Both the position numbers and the translations under genes were made by a program. The notes under the pieces are model-generated. The model did no database searches. It saw nothing but the letters and a program-made list of their open reading frames with translations, and had not been told where the DNA came from. 64,000 bases of DNA from Nocardioides sp. TF02-7 (GTDB taxonomy: Bacteria > Actinomycetota > Actinomycetes > Propionibacteriales > Nocardioidaceae): the NCBI RefSeq assembly GCF_022437945.1, contig NZ_CP092535.1:4576001-4640000 (forward strand). The letters are read 5' to 3'. Shown in pieces: positions 37,937-48,283 of the stretch. Within the stretch, counting starts at the first letter, position 1, and each line of letters starts with the position of its first letter.

Positions 37937-39614
37937 CGACGAACGCCTCGTGGCACGGCGACGTCGAGACACCGATGCGCGACGGCGTGGTGCTGCGCTC
38001 CGACGTGTGGCGCCTCGACGAGCCGGCTCCTGCCGTGGTCTTCCGGACGCCGTACGGCCGACGTGCGCTCACCTCCGACGTGCTCAAACCGCTCGACTGC
38101 ATCCTCGGCGGCTATGCCGCCGTCATGCAGGACACGCGAGGACGCTTCGGCTCCGACGGCGGCTGGGCCCCGCTGATGTGGGACCAGGAGGCCCTCGACA
38201 CGTTCGACACCGTGGAGTGGGTCGCACGCCAGGAGTGGTGCAACGGCCAGGTGATCCTCGCGGGCACGTCGTACGGCGGCATCCTCTCGTTCCTCGGCGC
38301 GTCGACGCGACCGCCCAGCCTCGCCGGTGTCGCCGCCGCCATGGTGACCACCGGCAGCAGGGATCGACGCGAGATGGGCGGCGCCATGCGCCTCGAGCAG
38401 GTCCTCACCTGGCTGATCTACATGGCGACGGACTGGGTCGCGCGGCACCCGGAACAGGCCGACGAGCGCACGGTCGCCACGCTGCGGGACTTGTGGGCTG
38501 ACCCGAGCCCCGCGCTCACGGCCTTGCCGCTTGCCGAGGGCCCGATGTCGTCCCTCACCGGGTTCCCCCTCGACGTCGCTGCACTCCTGAGCGGCGAGGT
38601 CAGCACGACGCCGGAATGGCGTGCCTCGGACGTCGACGTGCCGGTCTTCGTCACGACCGGCTGGTACGACGTCTTCTGCTCCGCGACCGTCGACGCCTTC
38701 CGGGGAGGCCGTCGCCGAGCAACCGGGACTGTCGCACCGACTGGTCGTCGGACCGTGGGCACACACGGGATCCCTGTCCCACCTCGTCGGTGAGCACAAC
38801 TTCGGCATCACGGCATCTGCCGGCGCCGCCGGGCTCCCCGGCCCGACAGCTCGACTTCTTCCGCCGGAAGGACGCCGCCTCCGGCGCGCCGTCGCACGAG
38901 GTGACGTACTTCCTGATGGGCGCCGACCGCTGGGACTCGGCACCAGGCTGGCCCCCTCCCGACACGTCGGCGTACGTCCTGCACCTGCACCCCGGCGCAC
39001 GTGCCGGGGGCGGCTCCGGCCTCCTCGGCGAGGCTGCGAGCGGAAACGCTGCGGTCGACTCCTACCGCTACGACCCGCTCGTACCGATTCCCGCCCGCGG
39101 CGGGCGCGTGATCCACCTCGGCCGATCCACACCGGGCCCGATCGACCTCTCCTGGCAGCTCGACCGCTCGGACGTGCTGAGCTACCAGACTCCCCCACTC
39201 TCCACTGCCGTCGACGTCGTCGGCCGGGTCCGCGCCGACCTGCGCGTGGAGATCGACCAGCCGGACACCGACGTGGTCGTTCGTCTGGTCGACTGTTGGC
39301 CGGACGGACGCATCTACCCGGTCGCCGAAGGCATCGTGCGCCTTCGGGATCGCACCGACGCGGTCGAGCAGCACGATCGGTCCGGCCAGGTCCTCGACGT
39401 CCGGATCGGTCTCGGCTACACGGCTCAGCGCTTCAAGGCCGGCCACCGGATGGGCCTGCTGATCACCAGCAGTGCGTTCCCCCACGCGGACCGCAACCTG
39501 AACTCGCTCGAGCCGTCGGTCACGTCCGGCGAGGCACGCACGGTCACGGTGAACCTGCACCCCGCCGGCTCCACGCTCACTGTCGACGCCATCGACAACC
39601 AGAAGGACATCTGA
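37933..39614 (+). CDS. CocE/NonD-family hydrolase (two frameshifts)
   Basis: Alpha/beta hydrolase of the cocaine-esterase/X-Pro dipeptidyl-peptidase S15 family, acting on esters or amides. Features: MRDGVVLRSDVWR, RTPYGRR, QDTRGRFGSDG, nucleophile GTSYGGILSFLGAS, TTGWYDVF, and after repair the histidine segment VVGPWAHTG, then the C-terminal jelly-roll domain (DVVGRVRADLRVEIDQPDTDVVVRL). Extra bases at G4 38702-38705 and C4 38836-38839. About 560 residues. It probably releases the acid that the CoA ligase activates; inference from context. Confidence 0.87.
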
Positions 39615-39615
39615 C

Positions 39616-40425
39616 ATGCCCCAATGGACGGTCACGACTCAGGACGGCGTCGCCGAGCTCGTCCTCAGCAACCCGCCGCGCAACTTCTTGACCTTCGACG
39701 GACTCGCCGAGCTGGGCACCCTGCTCAGCGAGCTCTCCGAGGACGCCGCGGTGTCGGTGGTCGTGCTGCGAAGCGCCGTCGACGGCTACTTCGTGGCTCA
39801 CGCCGACCTGGAAGAGCTCGCCCGGCTGTCGAGCGGACCCCTGCCGGAGGCTCGGTCCTGGTACGCGACGATGCGGCTCATCGAGACGATGCCCCAGCCG
39901 GTGATCGCGGCGATCGACGGTCAGGCTTGGGGCGGCGGGATCGAGCTGTCGTTGGCGTGCACGATGCGCTGGGCGAGCCGTCGTGCGCACTTCTCGTTCA
40001 TCGAGACCGCGCTGGGGATCATCCCGGGCGCCGGCGGGACGCAGCGACTGAGCCGACTGATCGGTCGAGGACCGGCAACCGACCTGGTGATCACCGGCGC
40101 CAGGTTCGACGCGACCCGAGCATTCGAGCTGGGGATCGTGAGCCGGGTGTACGAGGACGGCGAGTTCGCGTCCGTCGTACGCACCGAGGCAGCCGCGGTG
40201 GCGAAGCTTCCGCGCACAGCACTCGTCGCAGCCAAGGCCGTCCTCCGCGACGGGATGGCGCTCCCGGTCTCCGACGCCCTACGGCTCGAAGGCAGCACCT
40301 TCGCCCAGCTGCTCGCAACCGACGAGTCGACCCGCCTCCAGGCAGCGGCACGGCAGCGCTACGCCGCCGCAGCGCCCGGCGAGCCCGTCCGCTTCGACGG
40401 CCTGGGTGAGGGCGGCGCGTCGTGA
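39616..40425 (+). CDS. Enoyl-CoA hydratase
   Basis: Intact 269-residue crotonase with both catalytic glutamates: GQAWGGGIELSLAC and FSFIETALGIIPGAGGTQRLSRLIG. Oxyanion-hole region GYFVAHADLEEL. This is the more canonical of the two crotonases in the cluster and fits hydration of a 2-enoyl-CoA. It starts one base after the CocE stop and overlaps the next SDR by GTGA. Confidence 0.92.
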   Translation: MPQWTVTTQDGVAELVLSNPPRNFLTFDGLAELGTLLSELSEDAAVSVVVLRSAVDGYFVAHADLEELARLSSGPLPEARSWYATMRLIETMPQPVIAAIDGQAWGGGIELSLACTMRWASRRAHFSFIETALGIIPGAGGTQRLSRLIGRGPATDLVITGARFDATRAFELGIVSRVYEDGEFASVVRTEAAAVAKLPRTALVAAKAVLRDGMALPVSDALRLEGSTFAQLLATDESTRLQAAARQRYAAAAPGEPVRFDGLGEGGAS

Positions 40426-41177
40426 GCGGGGTCGCAGTCGTCACCGGCGCCAGCCGCGGCGTCGGCAGCGCGGTCGCTGCGGAGCTCGCGCGCCTCGGGT
40501 TCGACGTCGCGATCGGCTACTACTCCCGGGCAGCAGAGGGCGAGTCCGTGGCCGCGGACATCCGCGCCGCAGGGCGGAACGCGGTCGCCCTCCAGGTCGA
40601 CGTCCGGTCGTCGGAGTCCTGCGCCGACTTCGTCTCTGCGGCCCGCGACCGACTGGGTCGAGTCCGTGCCGTCGTCTCGAACGCCACCGGTTTCGGAGCC
40701 GACACGCCCCTGTTGGGTCCTGCCCTCGACGTCCCTCTCGCGGTCTACCAGGAGATGTTCACCGCTCGGCTCGGAGCACTTCTCGGTCTCGTGGACGCGG
40801 CAGGAGCGGATCTGGACGACGGCGGGCGGGTGGTCTCGATCGCCAGCACGGGGACGCGACTTCATGTCCCCGGCTACGCCCCGATCGCGACCTCGATGGC
40901 AGCCGTCGAGGCCGCCACGCGGTACCTGGCCGTCGAGCTGGGCCGCCGCGGAGTCACTGTCAACGTCGTGAGCGGCGGCGTGATCGACACCGACGCCCTG
41001 GGTGACATCTCCGGTGATCCCGAACGCCTCAAGGCGGCCGTCGCACGGCGTACGCCTCTCGGCCGGGTCGGCCAGCCCGACGACCTCGCTGCCCTCGTCG
41101 GTTTCGTCTGCAGCGAGCACGGCCGCTGGGTGACCGGCCAGGTGGTCGTCGCCGACGGCGGACATCTCCTCGGGTGA
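40422..41177 (+). CDS. SDR of the FabL-like type with altered active site
   Basis: Intact 251-residue SDR: VVTGASRGVGSAVA, YYSRAAEGES, LDDGGRVVSIASTGT. At the catalytic position the sequence is GYAPIATSMAAVEAATRYLAVEL. It aligns with the Y-x6-K enoyl-reductase pattern of FabL-type proteins, but the lysine is methionine and no classical YxxxK exists. The C-terminus HGRWVTGQVVVADGGHLLG is normal. It may be a reductase with altered chemistry or a non-catalytic partner. Confidence 0.85.
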   Translation: MSGVAVVTGASRGVGSAVAAELARLGFDVAIGYYSRAAEGESVAADIRAAGRNAVALQVDVRSSESCADFVSAARDRLGRVRAVVSNATGFGADTPLLGPALDVPLAVYQEMFTARLGALLGLVDAAGADLDDGGRVVSIASTGTRLHVPGYAPIATSMAAVEAATRYLAVELGRRGVTVNVVSGGVIDTDALGDISGDPERLKAAVARRTPLGRVGQPDDLAALVGFVCSEHGRWVTGQVVVADGGHLLG

Positions 41178-41190
41178 AGGAGGTCACCCA

Positions 41191-41277
41191 ATGAAGCCGG
41201 GTCCAGGCAGTTCGACAGCGACTCCCGTAGGTCTCAGCGGCGCACCAACGCGCCGAGAGGAAGGAAGAACGGCATGA
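41191..41277 (+). CDS. 28-residue leader ORF coupled to the substrate-binding protein
   Basis: An ATG at 41191 lies seven bases after a near-perfect AAGGAGGT ribosome site. The frame of 28 codons (MKPGPGSSTATPVGLSGAPT, then TRREEGRTA) ends at a TGA that overlaps the ATG of the binding-protein gene (ATGA). No family is known. The strong start and overlap suggest a coupling leader, although a chance ORF cannot be excluded. Confidence 0.5.
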   Translation: MKPGPGSSTATPVGLSGAPTRREEGRTA

Positions 41278-42806
41278 ACCTCAACAGACTGGCCAGACCA
41301 ACGCGGTTGGCCGCGGTCGTCGTGGCGATCACTCTTGCGGTCTCTGCGTGCGGCGGCACCGATAGCGACTCGACGAAGTCCGGCGACAAGCGGCTCGAGG
41401 TGGCAGTGCCGGCCGACGCGTCGTCGCTCGACCCGATCCTCGGGAGTGCTGGCGGCGATCACGTCATGCTCTACCCGATCTACGAGACGCTGATCAGCTT
41501 CGACGCGGACATGACCCCGCAGCCGGGACTTGTCGAGGAGTGGCAGCAGGCGAGTCCGACCGAGCTGACGCTGACCCTGCGCGAGGGCCTCACGTTCCAC
41601 GACGGCACCGCGCTGGACGCCGAGGCCGTGAAGTTCAACCTCGAGCGCGCCCGGGGCGAGGGGTCGAACGTGGCCGTGGACCTTGCCGCGGTGAAGACGA
41701 TCCGCGTGGAGGACCCGCGCACCGTCACCCTCCTGCTCTCCGAGCCGGACGCGTCGCTCCTCATGGCTCTTTCCGACCGCGCCGGAATGATGGTCTCCCC
41801 GGCGGCCGTCGAGGCCAGCGACGGTGACGTGAGCAACAACCCTGTGGGTTCGGGCGGTTGGTCCTACGTGGAGTGGAACCGAGGCCAGTCGCTGCGAGTG
41901 GAGCGGTTCGAGGACTATTGGAACGCAGATGCTGCCCGGGTCCAGGAGATCCAGTTCAACGTGATCGCCGACCCGACCACCCGTGCCACTTCCCTGCGTT
42001 CGGGCCAGCAGCACATCGCGCTGAGCTACCCCGCAGCAGCGGCCTCCACGGCGGGAGACGACTCGGACCTCCAGCTGGAGCGGACTCCGCGCCTGTGGGT
42101 GGACCAGGTCTACTTCAACACCGCCGCGCCCGAGCTGAACGACCCACGGGTGCGCCGGGCACTGAACCTGGCGATCGACCGCGAGGCGATCGTCGAGAGC
42201 GCCTACTTCGAGCTGGGCAGTCCGGCCTCCAGCCTCTTCCCGTCCGACTACTGGGCCGCAGCGCCGGAGGACGTGGTCTACGACTTCGACCAGGACGAGG
42301 CGCGATCCCTCCTGGCCGAAGCCGGTGCCAGCGACCTGACCTTCGACATGCTTCTCAGCGCGGATGCCGGATCGGTCCGCATGGCGGAGATCATCCAGCA
42401 GCAGTGGGCCGACATCGGTGTGACCGTGGAGCTTCAGCCCCGCGAGGGTGTCCAAGCGGTCAACGCCTACTTCACGGACCATGCCGCCCCGGCACTGCTC
42501 TCCGCCTTCACCGGGCGCCCGGACCCGAAGATGGCCTACGACGTCGTGTTCTCCGAAGAGAGCTTCTACAACACGTCCGGTGAGCCCACGCCCGGCCTCG
42601 AGGCGGCACTGGAGCAGACCGACGAGTCGATCGAGATCCCGGACCGGGTCGGAGGATTCCAGGCGGCGGCGCGCGCGGTCTACGACCACTCCGCGTTCCT
42701 TCCGCTGTGCTTCCCGGACAACCTCATCGGCCTGAGCAGCGAGGTCAGCGGCTTCCAGGACAACCTCCTGGGCAAGCCCAAGTTCCTCGGCGTGACGCTG
42801 AGCTGA
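41274..42806 (+). CDS. ABC transporter substrate-binding lipoprotein, family 5
   Basis: Intact 510-residue solute-binding protein of the dipeptide/oligopeptide/nickel class. Signal peptide with lipobox (LAVSAC) near residue 25, then LEVAVPADASSLDPI, LRGLTFHDGT-like LREGLTFHDGTALDAEAVKFNLER, NNPVGSGGWSYVEW and DQVYFNTAAPELNDPRVRRALNLAIDREAI, all standard for the family. It delivers the substrate to the permeases encoded downstream. The ligand is unknown; in this context a peptide-like or ester-linked acid is as likely as a peptide. Confidence 0.93.
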   Translation: MNLNRLARPTRLAAVVVAITLAVSACGGTDSDSTKSGDKRLEVAVPADASSLDPILGSAGGDHVMLYPIYETLISFDADMTPQPGLVEEWQQASPTELTLTLREGLTFHDGTALDAEAVKFNLERARGEGSNVAVDLAAVKTIRVEDPRTVTLLLSEPDASLLMALSDRAGMMVSPAAVEASDGDVSNNPVGSGGWSYVEWNRGQSLRVERFEDYWNADAARVQEIQFNVIADPTTRATSLRSGQQHIALSYPAAAASTAGDDSDLQLERTPRLWVDQVYFNTAAPELNDPRVRRALNLAIDREAIVESAYFELGSPASSLFPSDYWAAAPEDVVYDFDQDEARSLLAEAGASDLTFDMLLSADAGSVRMAEIIQQQWADIGVTVELQPREGVQAVNAYFTDHAAPALLSAFTGRPDPKMAYDVVFSEESFYNTSGEPTPGLEAALEQTDESIEIPDRVGGFQAAARAVYDHSAFLPLCFPDNLIGLSSEVSGFQDNLLGKPKFLGVTLS

Positions 42807-42819
42807 GCGGAGCGACACC

Positions 42820-43781
42820 ATGGACGGGGCCCTGCTGAGGGTGCACGAGCTCGACATCTTCTTCGACCAGGGCGCGCACACGGTCCAAGCGCTCCATGGT
42901 GCCTCCTTCTCGATCGCAGCCGGTGAGATCGTCGGCCTGGTCGGCGAGAGCGGCAGCGGGAAGACGATCACCTCGCTGGCCTTGATGGGACTCCTGGATC
43001 CGCGCGTGTCGCGGATCCAGGGGTCGGCCATTCTCGACGGCGAACCGCTGTGGGACACACAGGGTCGCGTGAAGCCCCACAACGAAGTGCCGATGGCCAT
43101 GGTCTTCCAGGAGCCCATGACCGCACTGGACCCGGTGTTCACCATCGGATACCAGCTGTCGGAAACGCTGCGCCACCGTCAGGGGGTTGCGAGGCGCTCC
43201 CGCTCGGACCAGGGCGCTCGAGCTGTTGGACCAGGTGGGCATCCCCGATCCTCGGGCCCGGATGCGCTCCTATCCGCACGAGCTGTCCGGAGGGATGCGT
43301 CAACGTGTCGTCATCGCCCTCGCACTGGCGTGTGCGCCGCGACTGCTCATCGCCGACGAACCGACGACAGCCGTCGACGTGACCATCCAGGCCCAGCTCC
43401 TCGAGCTCATCACGGGCCTGGCCGACGAGCATGACATGGGAGTCCTCTTCGTGACCCACGACCTCGGGGTCGTGGCGGAGACCTGTGACCGGATGATCAC
43501 GATGTACGCCGGCAGGGTCGTCGAGTCCGGCCCGGTGCAGCAGGTGCTCGCGCGACCGGCCCACCCCCTATACCTCGGGTCTCTTGTCAGCCCTGCCCTC
43601 CACCAACCAGCGTCAGGACCGGCTCATCACGATTCCGGGCCGGGTCCCACCGCCCGGACGGGAAGTGCCGGGGTGTGTCTTCGCCGAGCGCTGCGCGTTC
43701 GCGGCGGAGGTGTGCCGCACGCCCCCCGGCCCTGTTGCCCGTCGGGGAGAGACGTCAGGCGCGATGTGTGCGGACTGCTGA
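42820..43781 (+). CDS. ABC transporter ATP-binding protein, DppD type (two frameshifts)
   Basis: First of two ATPases of the importer. Walker A GESGSGKT, Q-loop FQEPMTALDP, signature LSGGMRQR, Walker B LLIADEPTTAVD, switch THDLG, and the C-terminal oligopeptide-type cysteine-rich tail (PGCVFAERCAFA with later cysteines). Breaks at G5 43182-43186 and G3 43577-43579; repair gives about 320 residues and restores LYLGLLSALPST. Confidence 0.9.
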
Positions 43782-43805
43782 GCTGCACCTGGAAGGAGCG
43801 TTCGG

Positions 43806-44792
43806 ATGAACGCACTGATGGGATTCGACCACGTCTCCGTGACGTTCCCGGCCGGCCGCAGGCAACGCGTGTCAGCCGTCGACGACGTCACGTTCGACGT
43901 CCTGACCGGCGAGACGCTCGGGCTCATCGGCGAGAGCGGATCGGGCAAGACCACTCTGGCCCGCGCGATGCTCGGCCTCGTACCGATCAGTGCCGGCACC
44001 GTCTCCTGGCAGGGACGATCGACCGCCGGGTTCGACCGCGTGGGCCGCCGCGAGTTCACCCGGTCCGTCCAGATGGTCTTCCAAGACCCCCACAGCGCGC
44101 TCGACCCGCGGCGCACGATCCTGCAGAGCGTGCGGGAGCCGCTCGACGTCATGCGCCGCGGTGAACGGCGCGAGCGCGACGCACAGGCCATGGCCGCGCT
44201 CGACGACGTGGGCCTGTCGAGCCAGCTTGCCGAGCGGTACCCGCACCAGCTGAGCGGTGGTCAGAAGCAACGAGCCAACATCGCGCGCGCTCTCGTGACG
44301 CGGCCTCGGCTCCTCGTGTGCGACGAGTCCGTCGCAGCTCTGGACGTCGCGCTACAAGCCGAGATCCTGAACCTCCTGAAGGACCTGAAGGCCGAGCACG
44401 ACCTGACCGTCGTGTTCATCAGCCACGATCTCGGCGTGGTGGGGCACCTCGCCGATCGGATCGCGGTGATGTACCTGGGTCGCCTCGCCGAGGTCGCTCC
44501 GACCGACGAGCTCTTCACGCGTCCCAGGCACCCCTACTCGGAGGCCTTGCTGTCGGCGCAGCCGGAGGTCCGCGGTGGGTCACGGACCCGCCGCATCATC
44601 CTGGAGGGCGACATCCCCAGTCCCCTGCGGCCGCCCTCCGGATGTCGCTTCCACACCCGGTGCGGCCACAGTGCGCCAGCCTGTAGGGAGATCCTGCCGG
44701 AGCTGAGGCCTGCAGGCGGTGACCGGGCGTCAGCCTGCCTGCGGATCGACGAGCTCTATCCCGGCGACGAGCGGTCGGCGGTGATCCGATGA
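43806..44792 (+). CDS. ABC transporter ATP-binding protein, DppF type
   Basis: Intact 328-residue second ATPase. Walker A GESGSGKTTL, FQDPHSALDPR, signature LSGGQKQR, LLVCDESVAALDV as Walker B (serine instead of the usual proline), SHDLGVV, and the C-terminal CRFHTRC tail. ATGA overlap with the DppB-type permease. Forms a heterodimer with the preceding ATPase. Confidence 0.93.
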   Translation: MNALMGFDHVSVTFPAGRRQRVSAVDDVTFDVLTGETLGLIGESGSGKTTLARAMLGLVPISAGTVSWQGRSTAGFDRVGRREFTRSVQMVFQDPHSALDPRRTILQSVREPLDVMRRGERRERDAQAMAALDDVGLSSQLAERYPHQLSGGQKQRANIARALVTRPRLLVCDESVAALDVALQAEILNLLKDLKAEHDLTVVFISHDLGVVGHLADRIAVMYLGRLAEVAPTDELFTRPRHPYSEALLSAQPEVRGGSRTRRIILEGDIPSPLRPPSGCRFHTRCGHSAPACREILPELRPAGGDRASACLRIDELYPGDERSAVIR

Positions 44793-45734
44793 AGCCTCTC
44801 CAGGCCGTGGCTACGCGCCTGGCGTGGACGGTTCCCACCCTGATCGTCGCGACCCTCATCGCCTTCCTGCTCCAGCACCTCATCCCCGGCGACCCGGCCG
44901 TCGCAATCGCGGGCGAGTACGCCAGCGACGAGAAGCTGGCGAGCATCCGTGCCGACCTCGGGCTCGACCGATCGGTGGCAGCGCAGTACCTGGACTGGGT
45001 GTCCGGCGTCGTCACGGGCGACCTCGGCACGTCCTACCGAACCGGCCAGCCCGTGGCCGAGCTCGTGCTCGACCGTCTGCCGGTCACCCTGATCCTGACG
45101 GTCCTGGCGCTGCTCATCGCCGTCATCGTCGGTGTCCCCCACCGGTGTCGGCGCGGCCCAGCGCCCCGGCGGGCGACTCGACCGGCTCCTCACGACTGCT
45201 GCGACCGCTGGTATCGCGATCCCGAACTTCTGGCTGGGCATGATGCTGATCGTCCTGTTCGCGGTACAGCTCGGGTGGTTTCCCGGTCCCGGCGGCGTGG
45301 ACCTCGGCGAGGACCCGCTCGGCGCGCTGCACGCGCTCGTCCTCCCGGCCTTGGCGCTGGGCCTGGTCGGCGCCGCGGAGATCTGCCGACAGGTGCGGTC
45401 GGCGATGATCGAGAACCTGTCCGCGGACTACGTCAGGACCCATCGCGCGATGGGTCTGCCCCACAGGTCGATCGTGTGGCGCCACGCCCTCAAGAACTCG
45501 AGCCTGCCGGTAGCCACCATCACGGGCATCCAGGTGTCACATCTCGTGGGCGGCGCCGTCGTGGTGGAGGCGGTCTTCGGGATCTCAGGCCTCGGCTCCC
45601 TGGTCGTCGAGGCGACCAACCAGCGGGACTACGTGGTGATCCAGGCGGTCGTGCTCCTCACCGCACTGATCGTGCTCGCGACCAACTTGATCGTCGACAT
45701 CTCCTACCGTCTGCTCGATCCGAGGATCACCTGA
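44789..45734 (+). CDS. ABC transporter permease, DppB type (one frameshift)
   Basis: Integral membrane subunit with about six helices. N-terminal LAWTVPTLIVATLIAFLLQHLIPGDPA is diagnostic of DppB/OppB. The EAA-like loop reads YVRTHRAMGLPHRSIVWRHALKN. An extra C in 45136-45140 breaks the frame after LLIAVIVGV; repair gives about 315 residues. Stop and next start overlap as TGATG. Confidence 0.92.
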
Positions 45735-46579
45735 TGTCCGTCACCTTGAGTCGTGCGGTCCGCACCACCCCGCGGCGTCCCGCAGTCGTGTGGTTCAGCT
45801 ACGCCGTCCTCGCCGTCGTCGCGGTCGTCGTCCTGCTCGCCGACCTGCTGGCCCCGCACGCCCCGAACGAGCAGAACCTCACGGCGATCCTCCAGTCGCC
45901 GAGCTGGCAGCATCCACTCGGCACCGACGACCTGGGCAGGGACGTCCTGAGCCGGATGATCCACGGCACGCGGGTCTCGATCCTCGCTGCTGCCTGGGCG
46001 GTCGGCATCGCCGTCGTCGTCGGCTTCCCTCTGGGGGTCCTGACCGGATATGTCCGCGGCGTCACCGACGCTGCCGTGATGCGGGTGCTGGACGCACTGA
46101 TGGCGTTCCCGGCGCTCGTCCTCGCCATCGGCATCACGGCCATGCTCGGGCCGGACATCATGACTGCCATGACAGCGGTGGGCGTGGTGCTCACACCGGT
46201 CATCGTGCGATTGGCACGCGCTCAGACGATGGCCATCACGCAGCAGACCTACATCGAGGCGGCACGGTCGTTCGGCGCCCGGGGAGCACGGCGGATGATC
46301 ATCCCCCACGTGGTGCCCAACGTCGTGCAGCCGATCGTCGCCCAGGTCGCCGTGCTCGCCGGGTTCGCACTCATCGCGGAGGCGAGCCTGAGCTTCGTCC
46401 AGCTCGGCGTCCAACCCCCGACAGCGTCTTGGGGCACGGTGCTCGCTCGCTCCTACACGTTCCTCGAGCTCGCTCCGTGGAGCACCGTCGTCCCGGGCGC
46501 CGCGATCGCCCTGACCGTCTTCTCCCTCAATATCCTCGGCGAGGAGATCCAACGGATGCTCGACCCCCGACGCCGATAG
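45734..46579 (+). CDS. ABC transporter permease, DppC type
   Basis: Intact 281-residue partner permease. N-terminal membrane helix VVWFSYAVLAVVAVVVLLADLLAP followed by HPLGTDDLGRDVLSRMIHGTR, a DppC hallmark, and the EAA loop YIEAARSFGARGARRMIIPHVVPN. C-terminal AIALTVFSLNILGEEIQRMLDPR is also typical. Completes the five-gene importer. Confidence 0.94.
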   Translation: MSVTLSRAVRTTPRRPAVVWFSYAVLAVVAVVVLLADLLAPHAPNEQNLTAILQSPSWQHPLGTDDLGRDVLSRMIHGTRVSILAAAWAVGIAVVVGFPLGVLTGYVRGVTDAAVMRVLDALMAFPALVLAIGITAMLGPDIMTAMTAVGVVLTPVIVRLARAQTMAITQQTYIEAARSFGARGARRMIIPHVVPNVVQPIVAQVAVLAGFALIAEASLSFVQLGVQPPTASWGTVLARSYTFLELAPWSTVVPGAAIALTVFSLNILGEEIQRMLDPRRR

Positions 46580-46665
46580 CGATCAAGTGCCGACCCCCTG
46601 TCCCAGAACTCCGGCCACGTCGTCGCCACGCGCCAAGCAATCCCATCGAGAGGAACGGAACCCCG

Positions 46666-48283
46666 ATGCCAACTCGTCGAACCGCAGCGGACCAGGTCGT
46701 CCTGCCACACGTCCTGCGGCGCCGCGCCGCCGAGCACCCGGATCGAGTCTTCGTCGTCTTCGAGGACGGCACCCGCTGGACCTACTCCGAGACGCTGAGG
46801 CAGGCCGAGTCCGCGGCCGCCGGCCTCGTGGACCTGGGAGTGGGTCCCGGTGATCACGTGGTGTCGTGGCTCCCGACCGGGCCGGACGCCCTCCGCGTGT
46901 GGTTCGGGACGAACCTCGCCGGCGCCGTGCTCGTACCGCTCAACAGCGCCTACCGCGGCGGTCTGCTGGAGCACTCGCTGGCGTTGTCCACCGCAGCCGT
47001 GGCCGTGGTGCACGCCGACCTCGCACCCCGCCTCAACGAGGTCGACCGGGCACGGTTGACCGACGTGGTCGTGATCGGCGGCGGTGACGTCAGCGTCGAC
47101 GGCGTGCGCCAGCACCCCGAGCACGTGCTGAAGCAGCGACCGGCGGAGGCGCTACCCACTGTCTCGATGCATCCCTGGGACCCCTACGCGGTCGTGCTGA
47201 CATCGGGAACCACGGGACCGTCGAAGGGCGTGATCTGCTCGTACGCACAGCTCACGGCCTGCGCCACGGCTGCCTTTGAGGGGAACTTCGGCGCGGACGA
47301 CCGATACCTCGTCACCCTGCCCCTCTTCCATGCGGGTGGGACCATCGGTGTCAACGCGGCGCTCGTGCTGGGCGGCAGCATCGTGCTGACGTCGGGATTC
47401 CGAACGGCCGACTTCTGGGACCTGGTGCGCTCCACGAAGCCGACCCACGTCACGCTTCTCGGGGTCATGGCCACCTTCCTCTCCAAACAGGTGCCGTCGC
47501 CTCTCGACCGCGACCACTCGCTGCGTCGGGTCTTCATGATCCCGATGTCGGACGCGTCCGCGTTCTCCGACCGGTTCGGCGTCGACGTGGTCGCCATGTA
47601 CAACATGACGGAGGTCTCCATCCCGATCGTCTCCGGGCCGAACCCTCTCGTCGACGGCACGTCAGGGCGCGTCCGACCGGGCATCGAGGCGCGACTGGTC
47701 GACGACCACGACTACGACGTGCCCGACGGCGAGGTGGGTGAGCTCGTGTTGCGCTCCGCCGAGCCGTGGACGATCACCTCCGGCTACCTCGGACGTCCCG
47801 ACGCCACTGCGGCTGCCTGGCGGAACGGCTGGTTCCACACCGGCGATGCCTTCCGGCGGGTCGACGGCGAGTACTTCTTCGTCGACCGGATGGGTGACAC
47901 CATCCGTCGGCGGGGGCGAGAACATCTCCTCCTACGAGGTCGAACTCGAGCTGATCGCCCACCCCAGCGTCGCTGAGGTCGCGGTCGTGGCGACTCCTAG
48001 CCCCGAGGGCGAGGACGAGGTGCTCGCGATCGTGGCCCCCGCTCCGGGCCACACGATCGATGTCGGCGAGCTCATCGAGTTCGTCCGGCCCCGCATGGCG
48101 CACTTCATGGTGCCCAGATACGTCCGAGTGCTCGACGAGCTCCCGAAGACGCCGACCAGCAAGATCCAGAAGACCGTCTTGCGAACGGCAGGGATCACCT
48201 CGGACACGGTGGATCGCGAGGCCCTCGGGATCGTCGTCAAGCGCGAGCGGATCGGCGCGCCGTCGCCGAGGCCCGAGTCGTGA
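46666..48283 (+). CDS. Acyl-CoA synthetase (AMP-forming ligase) (one frameshift)
   Basis: Activates a carboxylic acid to its CoA thioester via an acyl-adenylate, the entry step of the pathway. P-loop TSGTTGPSKGV, MYNMTEVS, GYLGRPDATAAAWRNGWFHTGD, and the C-terminal catalytic lysine in PTSKIQKTVLR. An extra G in 47912-47916 breaks the frame at RRGGENISSYEVE; repair gives about 539 residues, normal for the superfamily. GAGAGGAACGG precedes the ATG. Stop overlaps the next GTG. Confidence 0.93.
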
